From the NCBI GenBank assembly GCA_034008185.1, contig CM067104.1, positions 1,116,001 to 1,180,000 of the forward strand: DNA of 64,000 bases, read 5' to 3'. The translations under genes were made by a program, and so were the position numbers. Source of the DNA: Gorsachius magnificus. Taxonomy: Eukaryota > Chordata > Aves > Pelecaniformes > Ardeidae. The notes below the pieces were generated by a model. It saw only the letters and a program-made list of their open reading frames with translations. It was not told the origin of the DNA and searched no databases. This document shows positions 45,241 through 57,200 of the stretch, one piece after another. Every line of letters begins with the position of its first letter. The first letter of the stretch is position 1.

Positions 45241-48200
45241 CCCCAGTGATTTAGATACTGAAATAAAACCAGGTCACAGGCTCGTTGGTTACTATAACTC
45301 CGTGCAGGGTCTACGGAGCCGAAGGAAAACATGCCTGTCTTTCCCCTTGCGACCCAAAGCAGCCTCCTCAGCATCATTTTTTGCTGGGGAAGGAGATGGA
45401 AGTCCCAGGCTGAGTCCCCCCTGCTTGTTTTGTGTCCTTAAGCAACAACTTGGCTGGGTTTTATGCAAGTTTAGAGAAAATCCTGCAAACTCCTGGACCT
45501 TTTTGAAAATGAAATGTAGCCACGATGGCACGATAACAAGGCCTTTGTCAAAGCTACGTGCTGCATCCGCACTTGGGGGATAAGTTACCTGTTCGTGCAG
45601 GAAAATACGAAGCATTCACAATTTTCGCAGAGATTAGCAGACAGGGGGGCAAGTGAGGCTTTGAACAAGAACAACAAAAAAAAAAAACCAAACCACAACC
45701 ACAACACCAAACAGCCTTGTCTTTTGAAGACTGGTTTTAACATACGGAAATATTTTACTGGCCATGAAAAAAAAAAAAAAAAAAAAAAAGCAGAGCTCAA
45801 GAGAGGCAGGAAAAATTCAATATAAAGCCTTAGGCAGGCTTTGGTTGTACCTTAAGATTTCCCTCCCTCTTGTTTCTTAACCAACCCTCCTCCCTCGAAA
45901 ACCTCCAAACCCAGGGCTCTATTTCTCATGTGCTTTCCAAGGGACAGGGTTTGTCATACGGGCACGGATGAAAAACAGGTTTTGCAGTTCTTGAGATAAG
46001 ATCGCACGAGGTTAAACTCACAAGCCCCGGTCAACACGGCAACACTCGCAGGTTCGCATTTGGCTGCAAGAGCACGCAGCCACCGGCAGCTTTCTGCTCC
46101 TATTAAGCTCAAGACCACAAGCAAGCTTTTAGATCAGTCTAATTTCAAGTTAATAAAAGAGCCCGGCTCAATTTATGGCTTCGTGCTAGCAGCACACGCA
46201 GTTTGCATTTTTGATATAGAGCTTTAGGTAAGGACTGGGCTGAGATTAGTTCGTTCCAAGCAGAAACTCCATGGTTGTGAAACTCCTTTAAATCAAAAAG
46301 AGAAGAAACCATTCCCTGCAAGCGCACGGCCATGTTCCTTTGTGGGTATTTCCACAGCCCTGATCACGTTCCCAAGAAAGGGGAAACCCTCCCTCCTTGC
46401 TCCCCGCTGCTGCAGAAAGTGGAAACTGTCCCATAACCTGGGAACAAGGAGGACGTGGCTCAGTAAAAACAAAACAAACCAGAAATTTAAATCATGAGAA
46501 ACCTGGCAGCACCTGAGAAACTCCAGACCCAGTTCGAGCAGCATGGCCAACCAGTGCCACCAGTGCAAGATGTGCACGGGGGCTCTCGCCGTGCCCTGCG
46601 AGAGGGGAGGCGAGAACGGCGATGCCCGCTTCAAACAGCAAGCCCTGAGTAAAGCACACGCATCGACGGACACCCTGCAAAACCCACATCCCCCGGCGCC
46701 ATGCAGAGGCAACTTTTCAAGTGGGGGATGCTCTCCTACATCGAAATCCAGAGCAACCACTGCTGCTGACCTTCCTTCCTGCTGCCCTCAAGTACGTGGC
46801 ATCAAACAGCCCCGATAAAGGCGGACTGGTAGCCAGGATATGTTCGTGTTCATATAAATAGCTATGTAGATATACATATATGACTATATAGGAACGTATC
46901 CCGGCGTGAGCTTGCTCCCTCTCTCTCTGTTCATAGTGGCTGAGCCTGCAAGTCACCCATCGAAAAGCAGACGGCGTAACAGTCCAGCATTCCCTGGAAA
47001 TAAGGCTCGACGCCTCGCAGCGCAACTCAGCGCCCCTTCCTCTGAAACGAGGAAGGTTAAACCAAGTTTTCAGCGGCTCCGAAGAAAACGGGGCCACTGC
47101 CTTCGAGCTCTCAACGCGCCCCCGACCCCCCCCCGGTCTCGCTGGCAGGAGGGGCTCCCTTTGCACGGGGAGACCAGGAACGTTTGCACCTTCCCCAGCG
47201 CCGCAGCTCAGCGGTAGGTGCGTTTCTGATGTGATTTGTGACCGGTTGAAGAATCCTTTGGGACAAGAGGTGCTCCAAAAGGGCAATTAGATCCATTACT
47301 GGCTATTCTATTGCCACATGAAATAGGTTTACTGGTTGTGTGCCGCCTCATATACTCCATTTTTACGCCAAAATGAACAAGTATGCTAATGAAGCGATGG
47401 GAGAGCGTGCCTGATACGGCGGCAGCGGACGGCGAGCCAATGCTTTGCAGCACGGCTCGTCCTCCGATAGCGTTTTCTTTGACAGGACCTGCATTAAAGC
47501 TGGCTTCTGCATATTTTAAGGCGTTATTAGGTATTCTGCAGCCGTGGCACAGCATCTCTAAGACGACAGAGGGGAAAACCATGCAGCTATTTCTTCAAAT
47601 CCAGGGGTGCTACTTCTTCATTTTAATTGCTGCAGCAGCCAATACGGCTAAGAAATCCTAACGAGGGTTTGTCCTAGGACAGGCATTCACCAGAACAGAA
47701 ATGTAAAAGCTGGTGCCAAACCTCACTGCATCTTCAGAGCAAGAAGCCAAAGTCACAGCCCAGACATCTCTGAGAAAATCCAAACTAGAAAGGAACTAAC
47801 ATGAGTTGAAGTTACTTATCTCCTCTACATACGCATTAAAACAATTCATTCTAGTAAGCAGTTTCGTCACACGAAAAACCCCACGGATATATTTAATCAA
47901 CCAGATCTGGGAGGTTTCTAGTGAAATATGCAGCAGAACCTTATCAAGCACATCCGCTGCGGCTTCCAGAAACCTTTTGCCAGTCACATTCTAGCACTGC
48001 ACACACAGTACATGCAGGGGGAGGACACTGCGGCAGCCTAAAATACTTATAATAATAGTTTCTGGAAAAATTTTCCTTCAATGCCTGCCCTTTAGAACAG
48101 CCCCCCTCCCAGAGTGGCCTTTGGGGTGGACGGCCCAGCTTGTGGCTGTCCCTGCGTAGGAGGGAAAAGCTGCTCTTACGCACCCAGCCCTTCACACGTG

Positions 48201-51200
48201 GCTGGGGAAGGGAGGGCAACCCCTGCGGCTCCCACGAGGAAGAGGACAAGAAACCGCGCGCGCACGTACAAGCGTGCCCGTAGCATCGCAGCGGTTCGCC
48301 TAAAACATCCCCAATTTCCAGGTTACGTCGCTTTCCACCTAGCGTCGTCTTCCCATGAAGACTTTCTTTTAAAAACAAAACAAAACTGTACAAAGCACAT
48401 CACCCCAACAGATTGAAGGTGAAGATCTCGCGGGTCTCTGCCTCCTGCTATCAGCATCCCCGATAACAAAGTCCTGCGAGGGAATTCGCTGTCCTGAGAG
48501 GGTATTCAGCAGCAGCGTTAAAGCCAGGAAGCTTATGCACCTGCAAAAGGACAGCAAAAAGCAAGAAAACCAGCGGGCAAAGCGAGAGGACGCCGCGCAG
48601 TAACCGTGAGGCTCCCTCTGCTAGTTCCACTTTCAAGGCTCCCATGTGGCAGCGCAGGAACCGAGTGTTGCAACGATCCCTGCATCTGCGGCACTGCAGC
48701 AACCATCCAGGGGTTATTTTTAAACAGCAGCATTTCACATGGGGGAGAAGAAAGGGAGCAAAATAGAGGAATTAGCGAGTCCCAAGAAAGGGGGTAGGGA
48801 TGAAAACCAAGCCCCACGCTGGGTGGGGTGTGACAGCTGCACAGCACCCTCCTGCCCCGTGGCACCAGGCCATAGCCTGGCACCAGTGCTAATAAAAAGG
48901 GCATCGGGGAGCTGTGACAGCAAGCGCAGCCCTCCGGAGCCGGGGGTGGGGTGGGGGGGGGGACAGACAGGGGGGGAGAAGCCTGCGTAAAGCCCTTGCA
49001 AAAGAAAAGCCTTTTCTTGTTCCTGCAAGGACGCCTCTCCCAGCCGCCGCTCGCTCTGCAGCACGAGGGGCTTCCAGATTCATCGGCTGCTCGGTCCCCG
49101 GCTTTCCAAAGTGCCCTGAAAGGCTGTCAGCATGTGCCCAGAGCACCAAAGCAGCCGTCGGGCTAAAAGCACAACTCCTAATTAATACCTAATCAGCCAG
49201 AGGGGATGCGAACGTGTTTCCCTGCAAAGTACGGAACCACCGGCGTTTCACCCTTATTAAAAGTTGAGTCTTTGGCAGAGGCTCCCCGCGGCACTTTCTT
49301 CCCCGAGCCGCAGGATTTGTGCGGAGGTCCAGCATGTCCTTTGGCATCCAGGCTCTTATTTAGAAAAGGGGAATTTGGAAAGCTGTCCAGACCCATTTCC
49401 ATTTGACAGACAAGTGTCTGTGCCGGTTCAGCGCTGCACACGTGCTCCAAATGCAAAGCAGAGCTGGCGTTCTCAGAACTGGCAATGAATCCCAGCCATA
49501 GGAATGATAAAGATTTTAACTTACAGGAAATGCTGCTATTAAATAATATTTAAGTCTTAATTATATTTTAAAACAGCCATTTTATTAAAAAAAAGAAGTT
49601 CTATTATAGTGCTTTTGTAGTTAAAGGTCTGTCAACATTTCCATTTTAAACCTTCATTTCTAGGGGGTTTATAATTTGGTCATAAAAATTCATTCTAGAC
49701 TGGAACTTGGCATACAGGGGCTCAGCCTAGGAGCAATATTTTTTATTATCCAATTTGGTTTAAATTGGTTTGGCCGTTTTTAAGTTATAGGAGTGTAAAA
49801 AATAAACGTTTACTGGTTTCAGATGCCTTCTCAAGCTTATTATTATTCAAAATTAGCTTTCTCCTCCCCACCTCCAAAAATACCTTCAGCAAGAGGTGGG
49901 AGATATCATTTTACCCTGCTGACAATACATGAGTTACAATTCAAATTAATTCACTTCTTTTGATGCTAACAACCTAAAGAGTTACTATAACCAACCACTA
50001 CTTTTACGCGGACCCATTACATACAGTAAACGCTTGGAGATTTGTGGAGCATCTGCCATTTTGCGCTTGATGTACAGGTACTGCAGCTGTAAAGGCCTTA
50101 ATTTGAAATAAATAATTAACTCTGGAAACCTGCATTCCTGTAAAATAATAGAAGACCTTTAACCAAGATGTTTCTCTGTAGAATTTTATTTCAGCTGTGG
50201 CAGCTTCAAATAAAAAGCTGCAGATGTGAAGCAAGCAGGCGTATACAGCCAGGAATTCCTCGCCACAGAGCTTCAGACATTTCCTTCAATTTAAAAAACA
50301 GAAAAGAAACTCTAGTTTATGGCTCAGCTCTTCAAATCACTTGGGTGCAGTAGGGACACAACACATACGTGACTTTGCATGCTAACTACAGGCAAGGGGT
50401 ATCTGTGCCCAAGCATAACAAAAAGCTCGGAGAAGGATTTTATTCTTGCTCCGTCATTAACATCCACAATTTTTCATTTTAATATTTGCCTGGTTAGAGG
50501 AGGGGGGGAGGTGTCAGCCGCAGCTCGACCCCAGTGGGGAACGACCCTTTGGGGCATGCAGGAAAAGTCTTTGCACCGCCTGGGGTCACCTGCAAGGGCT
50601 TGCAAGAGGATGGGAACTGCTTCCCGTGTGATCCAGCCCTTTCTTTGGGTCCCTCGGTGACAGGCGGCATCGAGCCCCACGGCATCGTGGTATCCGGGTC
50701 ACCCGGGGGCACCTGGAGCTGAGACCCGATGCCGATCGTGCCATGTAACCCTGGAAGGGGCAGTCGCAAGACCTGCTCTTCTCGTGCCACGCTCACCAGC
50801 CCTCTCTAGCCTTGGTGATTGGTATTATCCACCCTGCTCCACAGAAGCCATTCTCCTGATTAATAAGGCTCAGATTTCCAAAGACATAACGGCTCCTACC
50901 TCATTAAATCAGTGGGTGTTAGGAGCCTGAATTCTTTAGGAAAAACACCCTGCGCCTGTGTCCAAGTCCAGTCCCACTCAGTTCCCGTGCCAGGACGGTA
51001 ACAATTTCTACTGGAGGACAGGGTGTCATAACTCTGCTTAATAACCATTTAAATTCCTGTTTGCTCTAACAGCAGGTAGCCAATTGGGCTGAAGTTTCTC
51101 AAAGGTTCGATTTTAACTCCCTGAATTTCTTAGGCACTTTGTCTGCCTTCCCTTCGTAAGCTTCAGGAACGAAGTCTCAAGAGGCAGACCCTAAGGAGGC

Positions 51201-54200
51201 TGTTAAATCAACGCACAAGTATTTCTTTCTGTACATGCTCGCATTCAAACCGAACGCATTCGTGTCCTGCGCACGCATGTTCCTGGCGAGGGCTGGCAGC
51301 AAGCTCCAGCAGGGTTGAGACATCCCTTTGGATTTTCTCATACGAGTAAAGGTGGCTCCTGGCAGCTTTGAGACAGGGAATTATTTTCTTGCTTTTTGCT
51401 TTAGCCCATAATGGGAAGGAGAGAAGGGAGGTAACGAAGCAAACCTTTGAAGTTACAGCAAAAGAAAGATGCTTTGTTGTAAAGCAAATGGGCACGGGCA
51501 CTTTCTCCCTCTCACCTCTGGGCTGCTCTACACACCTACCTACTCGCTTCACTCTATTATTCTGCCTCTCTTAATCACAAGAGCTCGTCTTGAACCATCT
51601 GCTTCTGCTGAGGATGTTCAGCCGCTGGCAGACCTGCAGAGACAGGGACAAGACTCATTCCTCGTACTGGAGGAGCCGGTCCCTGCCTGAAACTGGGATG
51701 AAGATACACGGGAAGGGTACAAATGGCAGCTCAAGCTGCCGCCAGGGGTACGCTCCACGGCTGGAAATCCCACGGCAAACCTCCGAGCGGCCAAGGCACT
51801 GCGCACGTCCCGGGCTACTTGAAAGTTTGAAGTGTGACAAGGAGAGCTCACCGCTTCTTGGGAAGAGAAGAGGGCCATTTTTTCCCCTCTCTACACCGAC
51901 GCTCATATAAAAGGAATAATCTATATTCGTTTGGATTATACAAGCTACAAAACACACCTTAGCTTCAGTTCCACATTTAACCAATCGCAGAAGCCATTTG
52001 TTGCCTCGTATATTACAAAGCAATAGAGATTTAAGGGATAATGGTCATGGCGGCAGAGTATACAAAGCAATAAACTGCTTTTGAGGTTGGTTAAATGCCA
52101 AGTGATGCTGAGGCCTCAATGCCATAAACATTATTTCTATTATATGACAAGATAAGAGGATACAATAAACGACAAAGAAGAAAAATCATTTTCTGGCCTC
52201 GTGAAAGTTCTGGGCTTCGCGTTTCTCGGACACTGCACGAGCATCACCTCAGTGGCACGGGTTTAAGGGGAATAAACTGTTAAATTAAGGGTGGGTTTAA
52301 AAAGGAAACGATTGTTTGAGGAAATGGCCTGTATAACTGTAGCGCTGGAATTAGGACCCCAGGGATGATTTGTGTCACTTATAAAGAGTGAAATGGTCCG
52401 GAGTGGGGGGGGGGGGCGGAGGCTAGGGGAAGTCTTGGTCCCAATAGAATATATTCAATATTATGGCCCCTCCATTACTTTAGGCAACAGGAGTGGACAA
52501 AACAGTTTTTATTAATAAAGATGTTCCTCCATTATGACACTTCATAAAGCCTCAAGCATCCAGCGCTCCCGAAGCCTTCAGGAGAGGAGCAGAAGCGCCA
52601 CGACCGTCGGAGAAGGACGTCTACCCACCATCCTACACTTCATGCTGCCGGCTTGCCGGCCCCAACCAGCCAGCAGGCACCCGGAGAAGGGCTCAACACA
52701 GTTTTATACGGGAGGATACAGAGCCAGACATCGAGCGACTTCAACGGTAACCAAGCAGCACCAGAGCATCCAAAGCCCCAGCCTTCCTTCCAGACCTTTG
52801 CTCTAAATGCCTTAGACCGGCCGAAGTTTTAATTACCTTCTGTTAATGAGTCAGAGCTGGCTCATTATGCAGACTTAGTTAATACCTTTCAACTTTAATG
52901 GCAACGCTAAAGTTTACAGCTAACACTTGGTTGCGCTAAGGCTGCCTTTCGTCACTCAGTATGTTTTAAATGGGATTAGAAGATTTTAATAATGATTAGC
53001 AGTGCACACCACCCCCAGATTAGTTTCACTTAACAGATTCAATGAAAGCCTTACTTGAGGCACAGCTCTATGTCTCCTGCAGACATTTCGGAGGCAGGGG
53101 CCTGCCTCCACCTCCCTCCTCGCCTTCAGGCAGTGGCACAGGCAGGGGGCCCTGTCCCTGCTGGAGAACAGCTCTTGTCCCTGCTGGAGAACAGCTCTTG
53201 TCCCTGCTGGAGAACAGCTCTTGTCCCTCTACGCAGAGAGGGCCGGGGGAAGGGGGTCAGGGAAAAATGTGTCACCTGTCCTCTTAGAGAAGAAACCAGA
53301 TCGATGACCTTGAGAAGAATCTTTTTTAAAAGCAGTATATGCGGCACATTTAGGAGTCAGCTGTGTCACAGCAGACTCACTGTTGGGAAGTGATCGCGTA
53401 CAGAATCCAAAAATAACAACCATTAAAGACCTAGCAACCAAAACATGTTTACATACCCACTGAAAGCCCACTAGCTGTGATGATATGGGGGGTACAGCAA
53501 GATGTGCTCTTCTATTTTTGGTGGCCATTCCCTCTTCTCCCTCTTCACTTGCCTGGAAAGTTAGCTTTACAGCCTTTTGCTACATAGAAACAGTGAAGGA
53601 AAAAGAGGAAAAAAGGGAATACGGCATAAAAGATGGGGCTGGTACCAGCTACAGAGGGAAAGAAGCAGCTAATGGTTCAAAGAAGTTACCCTGGCAAGCA
53701 AAAATTTCTTTTTCCCTTTAAACTAAAGGGGGAAAATCACCACTGACTTCAGAGTAATTGCCTCCAGTCTCCTGTTCAAATTAGTTTGGCTCTGCTCTCC
53801 CTTCTCCTTCTCCCGTGACCTCCCATGCTACTGCACGTCTCAAGGCAGCATTTGTGAGAGGCAGATCACGAACTTTGGCGACTGGAAAAGGACTGGGCAA
53901 TTTATCCCCATGCCCGTTGGCCCAACTGAGAGTGAAATCCAGAAGCCCATCCCAATTTACTCAGGACCGAAGCAGCCTGTTCCGCAGGAGCAGCCCACCA
54001 AAACCAGAGTGCACCCCTCAAGCAGGGTAATCCCCCAAAAAGAATACCCAGGAATCCACAGGGATAAAAACATGCCAATGGATTGGGCACGGGATCAAAG
54101 GTTTAGAAGTGAGAGAAAGGAACAGAGACACTGGAGCTACTGTGGTGGAAGGACCAAGTGAGCCAGGCATTATCCCAAAAACGTTGACCCTGATAACCAA

Positions 54201-57200
54201 AGAGGCTCAACAGCCGCCGACATCCTCCCATTCAAATGGCTTTTTTTCCTAAGCAAAATGCACCCAAAGGTCTTAATCAGAAGAAAAAGGCTGATTCCTG
54301 CAAGGAAGTCTCCCTCTCCAGTGCCAGCCATGGTCTGGCTTGGTTTGGAGCTGGGAAAAAAAGCTTCCCGTGCTATAAGCAGTAACACAGCACCGCTTGG
54401 GCGTGCATTTGTGTGTCTGGGTGAAAAAAAAAAAAAAAAAAAAAAAATCAGATTACCCTTCAGAGAACTCAAACATTTGGATCGTATGGGCTCTGACAGG
54501 AGCTGTAGGCACTCAGCACCTGTGGGAGGGTCAGGATGTTTCTGTAGCAGATCCCACAGAGCTGACTGCCCCTTTTTGTCCCCTGTGTTTGAAGAAAAGC
54601 GTCTCGATCTTTAGGAATGAATCGAGATAGGTGCAGCCTCTTCCAACCCTCAATAAGGCTTCGCTATAACATGAGTTCACGGGAAGAAGCCATTTCTGAT
54701 GGGATGATCCATGGTGGCTTGTCAAGGGTCAGGGTTTAGTGCCACAAGGCAGCACAAACTGCTGGGGAAACAATGCAGCACGCACTTTGGAGGTCAAGCC
54801 CTGCAGACAGCTGCTGGCCACCACCAGCTCCCCATCTCCAAATTCGGATTTATTTTTAATATTCAAAGCTACCAATTGCACTACCCTGCCCAGCCCATCG
54901 CAACGATCCCAAATTTTACTCCACTTGCCCCAGAAAGCACAGCTCACCGACCGTTAATTTGAGATGATGATCCTTCTACGACGGTCTGTACGGCTCCCGG
55001 GTACCACTGCGCTTCCACAGCGGTGCTGCTGCGTGTTAGCGGTGAGCAGGATTTGTAAAGGCTCTTAAAAACCTTCAACGTGAAGCTGATGTGCAGAATA
55101 GAGGACAAAAAAAACCCCCAAACCCAAACACGTAAGACAGTAGGACTTAAGGGGAGAGGCTTGGGGCTCCACGTATTTAGTTAGTCCGCAGGACTGTTAA
55201 GGGGTGACTTGATCGGTCAGTAAACACCTACAGACATCAGAAATTTGATAGGAAGGATCTTCTGTCTAACTAACAAAAATTAACAAGATCCACAGCCTGG
55301 AAGCTGCCGCTGAACAGGTTTAGACTGGAAATAAGGCATAATTTTTCCTTACCAGCAAGAGCAATTAACTATTAGAACAACTTAACCAAGGGCTGTGGTG
55401 AATTTTCCATCACTGGAAATATTTTAAATCAAGCTTGGATCATCATTATTTCATACATGCTCTGGTTTGAACAGGTATTGAAGGACGTTCTAGGAAACTG
55501 TGCACGAGGTCAGGTTAGATCACAATGAATCATACCGGTATGAATTACCCGGATTCTAACATTTCAATATTAACATGAAGAATTGTCAGAATTACCCATA
55601 AGCAGCAGTCTGGAACAGCGAAAGGAGGAAGCAACCACCTTTATATGTCATTTGTGGGAGATTGTGGGAGATTAAATTTAAATACATTGTTGTTTGCCTT
55701 AATTGCTTGTTTGAATCCGATTTTAAGGTTGTATGATTGAAGTCCTCACATCATTAAGTGCTCAAATACAGCTAATACATTTTATAAATGACTTGCACAA
55801 TTTCACAGGCAAAGAAGTTCAAGATAAAAAGCAGCCTACAAAAAAAAAAAAAAAAAGGAAGAAAAAAGAGGAAGATCACCTGCAAGTGGATAGAAAACGC
55901 TTCAGATGAGACTAGTGCTAGTATGACCAAAAAGCTGAGAAGTCTTAACTGTGTATTTTTAAAGAGCCCCAGTCCCCAAGAGTTACCAGATGAGATTTTT
56001 GACCCATTTCTGCACTATAAAAATAAATGCATCACAGAATTCACATGCAGTCTCAAAGGACATGCCCGGGGGATGCAGAATTATCTTTAATTTCAATTGA
56101 GAGACCCACAAGAGGCATTAAGATATTAAATAAACTGAGGAATTCAGGGTGGGGGAGACAGGGAGAGTACCCTGGGACCGGTTAGAGCTCCCAAAGGCGT
56201 CACAGCCATAATAGTTTGGCAACCCGACATCCAAGGGCTGCAGCCAGGAAAAAAAGAGTGTGTGCGCATCACTTAATACCTAATTAAAAGCCACAATTCG
56301 CCCCCCCCCCCGCCCCCTTCCCCTGCAAAAAGCATCTTTGCATTTTGAGGTTCAGAACAGACAAACCCGATACTCCCTGGACTCTGTACTTCTGCAGAAA
56401 CCCCGGGTTCTAATAGCTCCCATTAAAATAGCCGGAGCAGGAATTGCCCAATCCCCCCCCCCACCCCCCCCACCCCGTTCCTCCCATTTACACGGTGTGT
56501 GAGCCACCAAGACGCTGCACCACCAAGCGCTGGAGAGACCCTAAGCTCAGCTTTGGGAAAGCACTGGCTTCATTACAAAACTAAGCAAAATGCAATGGGA
56601 AAGGTGCCCTCCAGGGCAGGCGAGCCTACGGGGAAAGATCGTGTGACTGAAAAGGGGATGTGACTCATTCAAAGCAATAATCGGTTGCCCTACGAAAGCG
56701 AGCAAAAGTTTTACAAGGCCACAAGGCCGTAGCCAACTCTAGCCCTGCTGTCCGGGGAGCAAAAATTCACAATGGGTCTTTTTTTTTTTTTTTTTTTTTT
56801 GCAAGCCCAAAATAGACTCTGGCAGTTTGGGGTTCGCATAACGCAAACCGTCAACTGTCACATTCTCAGCTGCTTTACAGAATACGCTATAGCAGCTTAA
56901 CTCATCCCGATGGAGAAGGAAGATCTGTCCTTTGGTTAAATAGCCTTGAAAGAAGATGAGCAATGTTATCAGAAAACATTAACAGGAGATCAGCATGTTT
57001 TCTCCGGGCTGTGTGGGTCTCATGGAAAACACCAGCAGAATAACAATACGCCACAAAGCAAGGCAGATTTCATTAGTTTGGAGTGCCTGCACTTGCTCAT
57101 AACCTGGATTTACACACTGCAAATCCTCTGATCTGATTACCTCCAGTGATCACGTAAAACACCGGCTTTAAACTCTTTGCCTCAGTGATAAAACAGCCAC